Notes: a model not told the origin generated them from the letters alone. Shown: positions 44,056 to 52,321, counted from the stretch's first letter. The stretch is 64,000 nt of DNA from Mesorhizobium sp. AR07 (GCF_024746815.1 NZ_CP080525.1:1674001-1738000), one strand, 5' to 3'. Numbers and translations are program-made.

Positions 44056-44580
44056 TTAGCGGGGCTCCCCTCCTCTCCCCAACGGGGAGAGGGTGGCCGG
44101 AGCGAAGCGGAGGTCGGGTGAGGGGATAGAAATCTTTCCGTCGAGGCAAGCCAAGATCGTATCAAGCACCGCTCGACGCTCGGCCAAGACTTCGTGGTTC
44201 CAGAATCGAAGAACGGAATAGCCATGGCTGTTCAGCCAGGCTGTCCTGGCAGGATCGGTTGGAGAATCCGCATGTTGACTGCCATCGAGTTCGACAACGA
44301 GGCCTTTCTCGCGGCAAACGAAATCGGCGATGAAAGGTCCAAGCGGCACTTGCCTCACAAACTTATAACCGTTCAGATGGCGACCTCTCAGTTCCCCCCA
44401 AAGACGATAATCAGCTTCGGTCTCGTCGGATCGCAGCTTTCTGGCGCGCTCGGTTGCGCCTATCTTTCGCTTGGTTGGATCTGTCGGCGCAGCCCCCTCA
44501 CCCGACCTCCGCTTCGCTCCGGCCACCCTCTCCCCGATGGGGAGAGGAGGGAGCCTATCCTCAGCCCGCTCAATCATCAT
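44056..44580 (-). CDS. DUF559 (Vsr-like) endonuclease-domain protein within an inverted-repeat cassette
   Basis: 174 residues, start ATG 44580 or 44577. Core about 52-150: ATERARKLRSDETEADYRLWGELRGRHLNGYKFVRQVPLGPFIADFVCREKGLVVELDGSQHA, then WLNSHGYSVLRFWNHEVL. It is a DUF559 domain with the D, E-x-D-G and His residues of the Vsr/PD-(D/E)XK fold. The N-terminal (LPPLPIGERVAGAKRRSGEG) and C-terminal (PDLRFAPATLSPLGRGGEP) segments are translations of two inverted palindromic repeats. The start overlaps the ATPase stop and the stop touches the permease start, so operon translation is kept. Role unknown. Confidence 0.8.
   Translation of the reverse strand: MMIERAEDRLPPLPIGERVAGAKRRSGEGAAPTDPTKRKIGATERARKLRSDETEADYRLWGELRGRHLNGYKFVRQVPLGPFIADFVCREKGLVVELDGSQHADSPTDPARTAWLNSHGYSVLRFWNHEVLAERRAVLDTILACLDGKISIPSPDLRFAPATLSPLGRGGEPR
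44062..44125. repeat. Left inverted repeat of the DUF559 cassette
   Basis: Contains hairpin CTCTCCCC-AAC-GGGGAGAG, then GTGGCCGGAGCGAAGCGG and AGGTCGGGTGAGGGG. As an inverse copy it matches 44494-44555 with one indel and one substitution over about 62 nt. It encodes the C-terminal residues of the DUF559 ORF. Confidence 0.9.
44494..44555. repeat. Right inverted repeat of the DUF559 cassette
   Basis: Begins CCCCTCACCCGACCTCCGC and ends with hairpin CTCTCCCCGATGGGGAGAG. Inverse copy of 44062-44125, separated from it by 368 nt that hold the DUF559 core. Encodes the N-terminal extension of the DUF559 protein. Confidence 0.9.
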
Positions 44581-45361
44581 AACTATGCCCTGCCCGCAGC
44601 CCGTCGCGGACGCGCGCCGCGATCGCCAGGAATTCCGGCGTCTCGCGGATGTCGAGCGGCCGCTCTTTCGGCAGCGTCGATTCGATGACATCGCTGACGC
44701 GGCCCGGGCGTGGCGACATGACGATGATGCGCGTCGAGAGATAGACGGCTTCGGGAATGGAATGGGTGACGAAGCAGATGGTCTTGTTGGTCCGTCCCCA
44801 CAGCTCCAGCAATTGCTCGTTGAGGTGGTCACGCACGATTTCGTCCAGCGCGCCGAACGGCTCGTCCATCAAAAGAAGATCGGCGTCGAAGGCCAGTGCA
44901 CGCGCGATCGAGGCGCGCTGCTGCATGCCGCCAGAAAGCTGCCAGGGATATTTCTTCTCGAAACCTGAGAGGTTGACGAGGTCGAGCGTGCGCTTGATGC
45001 GCTCCGCCTGCTCCGCCTTGGACAGGCCCATGATCTCCAGCGGCAGCCCGACATTGCGCTCGATGGTGCGCCACGGAAACAAGGCGGCAGCCTGGAAGAC
45101 ATAGCCATAGGCACGTTTCTCGCGCGCCTGTTCGGGCGTCATGCCGTTGACCGAAATCGTCCCTGAGGTCGGCTTCTCCAGATCGGCGATGACGCGCAGC
45201 AAGGTGGTCTTGCCGCAGCCCGATGGCCCGATGAAGGAAACGAACTCCCCCTTGCCGATGGTCAGGTCGACATTGGACAGCGCCTGCACCGGCCCGTCAT
45301 TGGTCTGGAACGTCAGTCCGAGTTTGCTTGCCGCGACGACGGCTGGCGAAGTCCCTGTCAT
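44570..45361 (-). CDS. ABC transporter ATP-binding protein (nitrate/sulfonate/pyrimidine type)
   Basis: 263 residues. Walker A GPSGCGKTTLLR, Q-loop region FQAAALFPWRTIERN, signature LSGGMQQRASIARAL, Walker B LLLMDEPFGALDE, H-loop FVTHSIPEAV. Most similar in style to SsuB/TauB/NMT1-linked ATPases. Powers uptake through the two permeases downstream. It is the first transporter gene; the DUF559 start overlaps its stop. Confidence 0.88.
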   Translation of the reverse strand: MTGTSPAVVAASKLGLTFQTNDGPVQALSNVDLTIGKGEFVSFIGPSGCGKTTLLRVIADLEKPTSGTISVNGMTPEQAREKRAYGYVFQAAALFPWRTIERNVGLPLEIMGLSKAEQAERIKRTLDLVNLSGFEKKYPWQLSGGMQQRASIARALAFDADLLLMDEPFGALDEIVRDHLNEQLLELWGRTNKTICFVTHSIPEAVYLSTRIIVMSPRPGRVSDVIESTLPKERPLDIRETPEFLAIAARVRDGLRAGHSYDD

Positions 45362-45503
45362 CGCTTGCTGCCTGCTTCCCGCCCCTGCGGCGCCGGCTGA
45401 AATCCGATTGCTTTTATCGCGTTGTTGTTTTCCACTCGCCCTGTCCCATTGGCCTCAGTCCCACTAACCTTGTCCCACTCAACCGACGCCCGGAGTTTCC
45501 CCG

Positions 45504-45908
45504 ATGTCGCCCAAACCTAGCTGTCATCTTATCCGCCCTGAAACCACTTATGAAGGCAAGCAGGGATTGACCTATTTCGCCGGCATCGCCGCTGAAACCG
45601 TCGGCTCCTCCGGCATCTGCATGCACATGCTCACCATGCCGCCCGGCGCCCGCGCCAAGGCACATATGCATGAGAGCCATGAAACGGCGATCTACGTGCT
45701 CTCCGGCGAAGTCCATACTTGGTACGGCGACCGGCTCGAGCATCATATCGTCGTCAAGGCCGGTGACCTCTTCTACATTCCGGCCGGCGTGCCGCATCTG
45801 CCGGCCAATCTCAGCGGCGCTCCGTCTTCGGCCGTCATTGCCCGCACCGATCCCAACGAACAGGAAAGCGTCGTCCTGCTGCCGGAACTGGATGCGCTGG
45901 TCGCCTGA
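45504..45908 (+). CDS. Cupin-domain protein
   Basis: 134 residues. Single cupin_2 barrel: MPPGARAKAHMHESHETAIYVLSGEVHTWYGDRL carries cupin motif 1 with the metal His/Glu residues, and GDLFYIPAGVPHLPAN carries motif 2. Probably a small metal-dependent enzyme or sugar/ligand-binding protein; no specific function. It is the only plus-strand gene inside the otherwise minus-strand pyrimidine locus, convergent with the secreted-protein pair at 45929-46700 and divergent from the ATPase gene. Confidence 0.8.
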   Translation: MSPKPSCHLIRPETTYEGKQGLTYFAGIAAETVGSSGICMHMLTMPPGARAKAHMHESHETAIYVLSGEVHTWYGDRLEHHIVVKAGDLFYIPAGVPHLPANLSGAPSSAVIARTDPNEQESVVLLPELDALVA

Positions 45909-45928
45909 AGCCGATGCGAACTTGATCG

Positions 45929-46306
45929 TCATCGGCACCGGGAGACTTCCCCCATGACATTACCGTCCGCATCGGCGATCATCAGCTTCTTGGCGTTCTT
46001 GGGGTTCGGTTTGACGGTGAACTCCGCTGGCGACTTGCCTTCCTCGCCTTCCGTCTCGCACTGCGCCTTGATGGTCAGCGAACCGTCCGGCTTCGCCTGC
46101 TTGTCGGTGAAGGTGCAGGCGCTGGCCGCGGTGACCAGATCTTTGTCGGTCAACAGCAGCATGTCCTCGGCATAGACCTCCTGGCCGTTCTTGTTGATAC
46201 AGCCGGACTTGTTGCCGTAGGGCCTGGACAGGTCGATGCCTGCCGCCGAAGCCGGGCCGGCCACCAGCACGAGAACCATCGCAACAGACACACCAAAACC
46301 ACGCAT
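45929..46306 (-). CDS. Small secreted four-Cys protein, paralogue A
   Basis: 125 residues from ATG 46306; ATG 46312 is also possible but sits too close to the GGGGGA. Signal peptide MRGFGVSVAMVLVLVAGPASA-AG. Mature part: YGNKSGCINKNGQEVYAEDMLLLTDKD, SACTFTDKQ, SLTIKAQCETEGEEG and a final EVSRCR. The Cys pattern and short motifs match the next gene upstream (46329-46700), so the two are a tandem paralogous pair. Periplasmic, function unknown. Embedded between the dihydropyrimidinase and transporter genes. Confidence 0.65.
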   Translation of the reverse strand: MRGFGVSVAMVLVLVAGPASAAGIDLSRPYGNKSGCINKNGQEVYAEDMLLLTDKDLVTAASACTFTDKQAKPDGSLTIKAQCETEGEEGKSPAEFTVKPNPKNAKKLMIADADGNVMGEVSRCR

Positions 46307-46328
46307 GTTCATCCCCCGATGTCCAACG

Positions 46329-46700
46329 TCACGAACATGATTGCAGCGGCCCCATTTCGTCGAGACCGGGAATGGTGACGAAGAAACCATCCTCTCCCTT
46401 GTTGGTGACCACAATCGTTTCGATCGTCGTCCCCGCCTCGCCCTCGGCGGAACAGGTCGAACGCAGCGATTGCGCGCCCGGCACCGACATCAATTGCTGT
46501 GCGAAGCGGCAACTGCTGCCATAGGTTTCGATGCCCTCCGCGGTCAGCACGATATAGGCATCGCTGTCCTGAGACCCGGCCTTCACGCCGGCACAGCCGA
46601 CGTCATTGCCCCAGGAGCCGGCGAGCACGCCAGCCGCGGTTGCCGGACCGGTGACAACCGCCGCCCAGACCAGCGAAAGGAGCGCGGCGGAACGCGCCAA
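46329..46700 (-). CDS. Small secreted four-Cys protein, paralogue B
   Basis: 123 residues. Signal peptide MARSAALLSLVWAAVVTGPATA-AG. Mature part: SWGNDVGCAGVKAGSQDSDAYIVLTAEGIETYGSSCRFAQ, SLRSTCSAEGEAG and a final PLQSCS. Aligns with paralogue A at all four Cys, at the EGE(A/E)G motif and at the strand before LT. Its ATG lies 2 nt beyond the dihydropyrimidinase stop, so it is translated from the catabolic operon. No known family. Confidence 0.65.
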   Translation of the reverse strand: MARSAALLSLVWAAVVTGPATAAGVLAGSWGNDVGCAGVKAGSQDSDAYIVLTAEGIETYGSSCRFAQQLMSVPGAQSLRSTCSAEGEAGTTIETIVVTNKGEDGFFVTIPGLDEMGPLQSCS

Positions 46701-46702
46701 GC

Positions 46703-48155
46703 TCAGACCCCGGTCGCCGGGATGCCGGTGCGCTCGACCTTGCGCGGCGCGGAAATTTCCTTCCAGGTCGACAGCGCCCGGTTGACCGCCGCATTCGGTT
46801 CGCGGCCGACGAATTCGCCGTGCCCCGGCTTGGCCTTGACCTCAGCCTCCTGGATCGACAGTTCGCCGCGCGAGAACACGAAGCGCGGCAGGCCAGTCAC
46901 CTCGAACCCTTCGAAGACATTGTAGTCGATGACCGACTGCTGCTTTTTCGACGAGATCTTCTTCTTGGCGCTGGGATCCCAGACGACGATGTCGGCGTCC
47001 GCGCCTTCGACGATGGCGCCCTTCTTGGGATACATGTTGAGGATCTTGGCGATGTTGGTCGAGGTCACGGCGACGAACTCGTTCATCGTCAGCCGTCCGG
47101 TGTTGACGCCCGTCGTCCACAGCATCGGCATGCGGTCTTCCAGCCCGCCGGTGCCGTTCGGAATCTTGGTGAAATCGCCGACGCCGTTGCGCTTCTGCTT
47201 CGTCGTGAAGGCGCAATGGTCTGTCGCCACCACCTGCAGGGAGCCTGCCTGCAGGCCGGCCCACAGCGAATCCTGGTGCAGTTTGTTGCGGAAGGGCGGG
47301 CTCATCACGCGGCGCGCCGCATGGTCCCAGTCCTTGTCGAAATACTCGCTCTCGTCCAGCGTCAGGTGCTGGATCAGCGGCTCGCCGAACACCCGCATGC
47401 CTTTCTGCCGTGCCCTGCGGATCGCCTCATGGCTCTGCTCGCAGGAGACATGCACGACATAGAGCGGCACGCCCGCCATGTCGGCGATCATGATGGCGCG
47501 GTTGGTCGCCTCGCCTTCCACTTCCGGCGGCCGCGAATAGGCGTGGCCCTCGGGGCCGTTGTTGCCGGCCGCAAGCAGCTTCTGCGACAGGGCGGCAACG
47601 ACATCGCCATTCTCGGCATGCACCAGCGGCAGCGCTCCAAGATCGGCGCAGCGCTGGAACGACGCATACATTTCGTCGTCGTCGACCATCAGCGCACCCT
47701 TGTAGGCCATGAAGTGCTTGAACGAGGTGATGCCCTTGTCGACGACTGTGGCCATCTCGTCGAACACCTGCTTGCCCCACCAGGTGATGGCCATGTGAAA
47801 GGAATAGTCGCAGGACGCCTTCGAGGTCTTGTTGTCCCACATCTGCAAGGCTTCGAGCAGTGAATTGCTGCGGCGCCGGTAGACAGAAATCGACCACCAT
47901 CGTGGTGCCGCCAGCCAGGGCCGCCCGGGTGCCGGATTCGAAATCGTCGGCCGAATAGGTGCCCATGAACGGCATTTCGAGATGGGTGTGCGGATCGATG
48001 CCGCCTGGCATCACATAGCAGCCGGTGGCGTCGAACTCATGGTCGCCATGCAGATCCGAGCCGATGGCGACGATCTTGCCGTGGCTGAACAGCACATCGG
48101 CCTTCCATGTGCGGTCGGCGGTGACAATGGTGCCGTTCTTGATGACTTTGGTCAT
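46703..48155 (-). pseudogene. hydA: Dihydropyrimidinase, with a single-base frameshift
   Basis: Starts ATG 48155 with MTKVIKNGTIVTADRTWKADV. Metal and catalytic motifs are all present: DPHTHLEMPF, the carboxylated-Lys segment ITSFKHFMAYKG, LVHAENGD, YVVHVSCE and VATDHCAFT. At 47863-47864 one extra base breaks the frame: FCLPAPQQ should run into SLLEALQMWDNKTSKASCDYSFHMA. The total of 1453 nt is one more than 484 codons, the normal length. Amidohydrolase that opens dihydrouracil to N-carbamoyl-beta-alanine, second step of reductive pyrimidine degradation. Everything around the site is intact, so consensus error is a serious alternative to decay. Confidence 0.85.
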
Positions 48156-48235
48156 GTTCTTGTTCCCTTGTTCTCTTCGCGCTTCTTTGTGAGCGTCTTC
48201 GCTGTTTTCAGATCGGTTCAGGCCCTCAAATGTCC

Positions 48236-48622
48236 CTACATGACTCCAACTTCCCGCAATATCTCCTCGACGCAACCATCGAAAGAATTCGCCAGATCTC
48301 CGGTCGAAAACCGCAGCACACGATAGCCCTGTCGGTCAAACCATGCATCGCGTATCCGATCCTTCTCCATTTGCTCCGGCGTGAAGTGATGCTCTCCGTC
48401 CACCTCGATGACGAGGTTTTTCTCATGCAGAACGAAGTCCGCGACGTAAGGTCCGATCGGCGCCTGTTTCCTCGCATGTAAACCGTAGAGGCGACGGAAC
48501 TCCTTCAACTCCGACCAAAGCTTGCGCTCGCCTTCCGTCATGTTCCGCCGCAAGACCCTGGCGCGCTTTATGACTGCGGGGTTGATTGCAGTCGGTGCCA
48601 AGACGAGTACCCCCACCCTCAA
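48236..48622 (-). CDS. Second DUF559 (Vsr-like) endonuclease-domain protein
   Basis: Up to 128 residues; the start is uncertain because the open frame begins with TTG at 48622 inside a palindromic repeat. Core: IKRARVLRRNMTEGERKLWSELKEFRRLYGLHARKQAPIGPYVADFVLHEKNLVIEVDGEHHF, then WFDRQGYRVLRFSTGDL. Same D, E-x-D-G and His layout as the DUF559 gene at 44 kb but clearly divergent in sequence. It lies between the beta-ureidopropionase and dihydropyrimidinase genes, its 5' end reaching into an inverted repeat pair. Function unknown; probably a nuclease fold. Confidence 0.75.
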   Translation of the reverse strand: MRVGVLVLAPTAINPAVIKRARVLRRNMTEGERKLWSELKEFRRLYGLHARKQAPIGPYVADFVLHEKNLVIEVDGEHHFTPEQMEKDRIRDAWFDRQGYRVLRFSTGDLANSFDGCVEEILREVGVM

Positions 48623-48750
48623 TCCCTCCCCACAAGGGGGAGGGAGGCTCGGCGTCGCGCATTCACAGCCGTATCGTCAGAGCCTCCGAAAGCAAGCACA
48701 GACGTCCGCGATCCCCCTCCCCCTTGTGGGGAGGGGTTAGGGGTGGGGGT
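48610..48750. repeat. Inverted pair of palindromic repeats beside the second DUF559 gene
   Basis: Left arm 48610-48648 (CCCCCACCCTCAATCCCTCC then CCACAAGGGGGAGGGAGG). Right arm 48713-48750 (CCCTCCCCCTTGTGGGGAGG then GGTTAGGGGTGGGGG). Each carries a CCTCCCC/GGGGAGG hairpin; the arms are inverse copies 64 nt apart. They occupy the space between the beta-ureidopropionase stop and the DUF559 ORF. Confidence 0.8.
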
Positions 48751-48764
48751 GCAGCGCCGACCTG

Positions 48765-50015
48765 TCACCCGACGATCTCCGCCGTCTCCACCACCGCATG
48801 GAACAGCACGTCGGCGCCGGCCGACGCCCATTCCTTCGTGATCTCCTCGGCCTCGTTGTGGCTGAGCCCGTCGACGCAGGGGCACATCACCATGGCTGTC
48901 GGCGCAACGCGGTTGATCCAGCAGGCATCATGGCCCGCGCCGGAGACGAGGTTGCGGTGGGAATAGCCAAGCCGTTCGGCGGCATCGCGGATTGCCTTGA
49001 CGCAGCCGGCATCGAAGGTGACCGGGTCGAAGGCGCCGACCTGTTCGATCTTGTACTGGATGTCGAGCGCCTCGCAGATCGTGTCGATGCCTTCGCGGAT
49101 GCGGCCGTCCATCGCGTCCAGCACTTCCTTTTCCGGCGAGCGGATGTCGATGGTGAAGACTGTGCGACCGGCGATGATGTTGCGCGAGTTCGGAAACACC
49201 TCCATGTGGCCGACCGCACCGACGGCATCCGGCTGGTAGTCCATGGCGATCTCGTGCACCAACTCGATCACCCTGGCCATGCCGAGACCGGCATTGCGGC
49301 GCTTGGGCATCGGCGTCGAGCCGGTATGCGACTCCTTGCCGGTCAGCGTCACCTGCAGCCATTTCAACCCCTGGCCGTGGGTAACGACACCGATGTCGAT
49401 GCCTTCATCCTCGAGGATCGGTCCCTGTTCGATATGCAGTTCGAAGAAGGCGTGGATCTTGCGATCGCCGACCTTCTCGGTGCCCTTCCAGCCGATGCGT
49501 TCGAGCTCCTCGCCGAATTTCTTGCCCTGCTTGTCGGTGTGCTCATAGACATCGGCCTGGTCGAGCACGCCGGCGAACACGCCGGACGCCATCATCGCCG
49601 GGGCAAAGCGCGAGCCTTCTTCATTCGTCCAGTTGGTGACGACGATCGGATGCTTGGTCTTGATGCCGAGGTCGTTGAGCGAGCGCACGACTTCCAGCCC
49701 GCCCAACACGCCGAGTACGCCGTCATACTTGCCGCCGGTCGGCTGGGTGTCGAGGTGGCTGCCGACATAGACCGGCGGCAGGCTGGGATCAGTGCCTTCG
49801 CGGCGGGCAAACATCGTGCCCATCTCGTCGACGCCCGTTTCGAGCCCGGCGGCATCGCACCAGCGCTTGAACAGATGCCGCCCCTCGCCATCCTCGTCGG
49901 TCACTGTCTGGCGATTGTTGCCGCCGGCGATGCCGGGGCCGATCTTCGCCATCTCCATCAGCGAATCCCACAAACGGTCTGAATTGATTCGCAGATTCTC
50001 GCCGGGTGCGGCCAT
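48765..50015 (-). CDS. Zn-dependent amidohydrolase, beta-ureidopropionase / N-carbamoyl-amino-acid hydrolase (M20 family)
   Basis: 416 residues. M20 peptidase-fold metal sites: GSHLDTQPTGGKYDGVLG, NEEGSRFAPAMMASGVF, HIEQGPILE, GKESHTGSTPMPKRRNAG, and SGAGHDACWINRVAPTAM with the last metal His. This family hydrolyses N-carbamoyl-beta-alanine (from uracil) or N-carbamoyl amino acids. Position between the aminotransferase and dihydropyrimidinase genes fits the third step of reductive pyrimidine degradation, which releases beta-alanine, ammonia and CO2. No signal peptide. Read leftward, 71 nt after the aminotransferase gene. Confidence 0.87.
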   Translation of the reverse strand: MAAPGENLRINSDRLWDSLMEMAKIGPGIAGGNNRQTVTDEDGEGRHLFKRWCDAAGLETGVDEMGTMFARREGTDPSLPPVYVGSHLDTQPTGGKYDGVLGVLGGLEVVRSLNDLGIKTKHPIVVTNWTNEEGSRFAPAMMASGVFAGVLDQADVYEHTDKQGKKFGEELERIGWKGTEKVGDRKIHAFFELHIEQGPILEDEGIDIGVVTHGQGLKWLQVTLTGKESHTGSTPMPKRRNAGLGMARVIELVHEIAMDYQPDAVGAVGHMEVFPNSRNIIAGRTVFTIDIRSPEKEVLDAMDGRIREGIDTICEALDIQYKIEQVGAFDPVTFDAGCVKAIRDAAERLGYSHRNLVSGAGHDACWINRVAPTAMVMCPCVDGLSHNEAEEITKEWASAGADVLFHAVVETAEIVG

Positions 50016-50086
50016 TCAAAGTCCTTCCATTTCATGTTCTGGGCGGGTGGCGGTTCCCATCGCCACCCGCCCAGATAAAGGCAGAA

Positions 50087-51415
50087 TTAGTCTATCGAGC
50101 GCAGCACTTCGCGCACATGGTCGATCAATTCATTGATCTGGCCCTTGGTGATGATCAGCGGCGGCGACAGCGCGATGATGTCGCCGGTGGTGCGGATCAG
50201 CGCGCCGCGCTCGAACGCCTTGACGAAGGCCGAGAAGGCACGCTTGGTCGGCTGGCCGGCGATCGGCGCCAGCTCGATCGCACCGATCAGGCCGATATTT
50301 CTGATGTCGATGACGTTCGGCTCGCCCTTCAGCGAATGCAGCGCGTCTTCCCAGTACGGTGCCAGTTCCTCGCCGCGCGTCAGCAGGCCCTCTTCCTTGT
50401 AGGTGTCGAGCGTGCCCAGTGCCGCCGCGCAGGCGATCGGATTGCCCGAATAGGTGTAGCCGTGGAAGAACTCGATCATATGCTCGGGGCCGGTCATGAA
50501 GGCGTCGTGGATTTCCTTCTTCACGAACACCGCGCCCATCGGGACAACGCCGTTGGAGACGCCTTTGGCGGTGGTCATGATGTCGGGCGTAACCCCGAAA
50601 TAATCGGCGGCGAACGGCGTGCCGAGACGGCCAAAACCGGTGATGACCTCGTCGAAGATCAACAGGATGCCGTGCTTGGTGCAGATTTCGCGCAGCTTCT
50701 GCAGGTAGCCCTTGGGCGGCAGGATGACGCCGGTGGAGCCGGCGACCGGCTCCACGATGACGGCGGCGATGGTCGAGGCGTCATGCAGGGCGACGATGCG
50801 CTCCAGCTCGTTGGCCAGTTCCGCGCCATGTTCCGGCACGCCCCTGGTGAAGGCGTTCTTTTCCGGCAGATGGGTGTGCGGCATGTGGTCGACGCCGCCG
50901 AGCAGCGTGCCGAACATCTTGCGGTTGGTGACGATGCCGCCGACCGAGATGCCGCCGAAATTGACGCCGTGATAGCCGCGCTCGCGGCCGATCAGGCGGG
51001 TGCGCGCCCCCTCGCCCTTGGCGCGGTGATAGGCGATCGCCATCTTCAACGCCGTCTCGACCGATTCCGAACCGGAATTGGTGAAGAAGACATGGTCCAT
51101 GCCCTTGGGCGCGAGGTCGACCAGGCGGTTGGCCAGTTCGAAGACGATCGGATGACCCATCTGGAAGGCCGGCGCATAGTCGAGCTCGGCGGCCTGCTGC
51201 TGGATGGCCTCGGTGATCTTCGGCCTGCAGTGGCCGGCATTGACGCACCAGAGACCGGCGGTGCCGTCCAGCACCTTGCGGCCATCGCTGGTCGTGTAGT
51301 GCATGTCCTTGGCGGACACCATCATGCGCGGCGCCTGCTTGAACTGCCGGTTTGCCGTGAACGGCATCCAGAATGCGTTGAGATCGTTCGGCGTGACTTT
51401 CAGCCGGTTGGACAT
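50087..51415 (-). CDS. Omega-amino acid:pyruvate aminotransferase (beta-alanine type, class III)
   Basis: 442 residues from ATG 51415. Fold-type I class III PLP enzyme: NAFWMPFTANRQFKQAPRM, FTNSGSESVETALKMA, RERGYHGVNFGG, LLIFDEVITGFGRLG, and TTAKGVSNGVVPMGAV with the PLP Lys. Typical for beta-alanine:pyruvate transaminases, giving malonic semialdehyde. It is the first gene of the leftward catabolic operon and converts the beta-alanine made by the next gene. A RutR-like site lies 95 nt upstream of the start. Confidence 0.88.
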   Translation of the reverse strand: MSNRLKVTPNDLNAFWMPFTANRQFKQAPRMMVSAKDMHYTTSDGRKVLDGTAGLWCVNAGHCRPKITEAIQQQAAELDYAPAFQMGHPIVFELANRLVDLAPKGMDHVFFTNSGSESVETALKMAIAYHRAKGEGARTRLIGRERGYHGVNFGGISVGGIVTNRKMFGTLLGGVDHMPHTHLPEKNAFTRGVPEHGAELANELERIVALHDASTIAAVIVEPVAGSTGVILPPKGYLQKLREICTKHGILLIFDEVITGFGRLGTPFAADYFGVTPDIMTTAKGVSNGVVPMGAVFVKKEIHDAFMTGPEHMIEFFHGYTYSGNPIACAAALGTLDTYKEEGLLTRGEELAPYWEDALHSLKGEPNVIDIRNIGLIGAIELAPIAGQPTKRAFSAFVKAFERGALIRTTGDIIALSPPLIITKGQINELIDHVREVLRSID

Positions 51416-51509
51416 GACCAAGACTTCCCCTTGTAACCTGTTTCGGTGCGGCTAACGCTTGGTCTTCCCAACACTTGGTCTTCGCGACGATTTCGTGCTA
51501 CGCAAATTT

Positions 51510-51525
51510 TTGACCGATTGGACAA
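51510..51525. promoter_or_regulatory. RutR-type operator between rutR and the pyrimidine operon
   Basis: TTGACCGATTGGACAA agrees with the E. coli RutR consensus TTGACCANNTGGTCAA at every fixed position but two symmetric ones (A to G and T to A), and the pair still forms an interrupted palindrome. It lies between the divergent starts. Two direct TGGTCCA half-site-like copies occur at 51611-51617 and 51624-51630. Confidence 0.7.
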
Positions 51526-51673
51526 ACGTTAGCACCGCCCTGTCGGCGGTCAAGGGATTACTAGCGGAAATGCGGCACCTGAAGTGCGTTCCACAGCCTG
51601 GGGAAAAACTGGTCCAGAGAATTGGTCCAGATGACCTTGAACGCGAGGTTTGGCAAAGCGAGGGCCGGCAACG

Positions 51674-52309
51674 GTGAACACCGGCACGGACGCCCCTCGC
51701 CGCACCCGCATCCAGCAGGAAAAGCGCGAACTCATCCTGGAGGCGGCGCTCGAGGTTTTCTCCACCAACGGTTTTCGCGGCTCGACCATCGACCAGATCG
51801 CCGAAGCCGCCGGCATGTCGAAGCCGAACCTGCTCTACTATTTCCGCCGCAAGGAAGACATTCACGAGACGCTGATGCAGCGGCTGCTCGACACATGGCT
51901 GGCGCCGCTGCGCGAGCTCGACGACATCGGCGATCCCCTCACCGAATTGCGCAGCTACATCAGGCGCAAGCTGGAGATGGCGCGCGATTTTCCGCGCGAG
52001 AGCCGGCTGTTCGCCAACGAGATCCTGCAAGGCGCGCCGCGCATCATGCCGCTGCTGGCCGGCGAGCTGAAAACGCTGGTAGACGAGAAGGCCGCCGTCA
52101 TCAAGGGCTGGATGCGCGCCGGCAAGATCGCCAGGACCGACCCGTGGCACCTGATCTTCTCGATCTGGGCGACGACGCAGCATTATGCCGATTTCGACGT
52201 CCAGGTCCGTGCCGTGCTCGGCCCGAACCGCGGCGGCGACGGCCGCTTCGAGGACGCAGCGCGGTTCCTGGAGCAATTGTTCCTCGACGGACTGAAGCCG
52301 AAGACCTGA
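51674..52309 (+). CDS. rutR: RutR-like TetR-family regulator of pyrimidine catabolism
   Basis: 211 residues from GTG 51674. The N-terminal helix-turn-helix RIQQEKRELILEAALEVFSTNGF then STIDQIAEAAGMSKPNLLYYFRRKEDIHETLM and the C-terminal TetR_C segment ARDFPRESRLFANEILQGAP are the RutR pattern. In E. coli RutR releases DNA on binding uracil. The gene is divergent from the aminotransferase-led operon and a near-consensus RutR site lies between them. Ligand identity in this organism is inferred. Confidence 0.85.
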   Translation: MNTGTDAPRRTRIQQEKRELILEAALEVFSTNGFRGSTIDQIAEAAGMSKPNLLYYFRRKEDIHETLMQRLLDTWLAPLRELDDIGDPLTELRSYIRRKLEMARDFPRESRLFANEILQGAPRIMPLLAGELKTLVDEKAAVIKGWMRAGKIARTDPWHLIFSIWATTQHYADFDVQVRAVLGPNRGGDGRFEDAARFLEQLFLDGLKPKT

Positions 52310-52321
52310 CGTTTTGACGCC

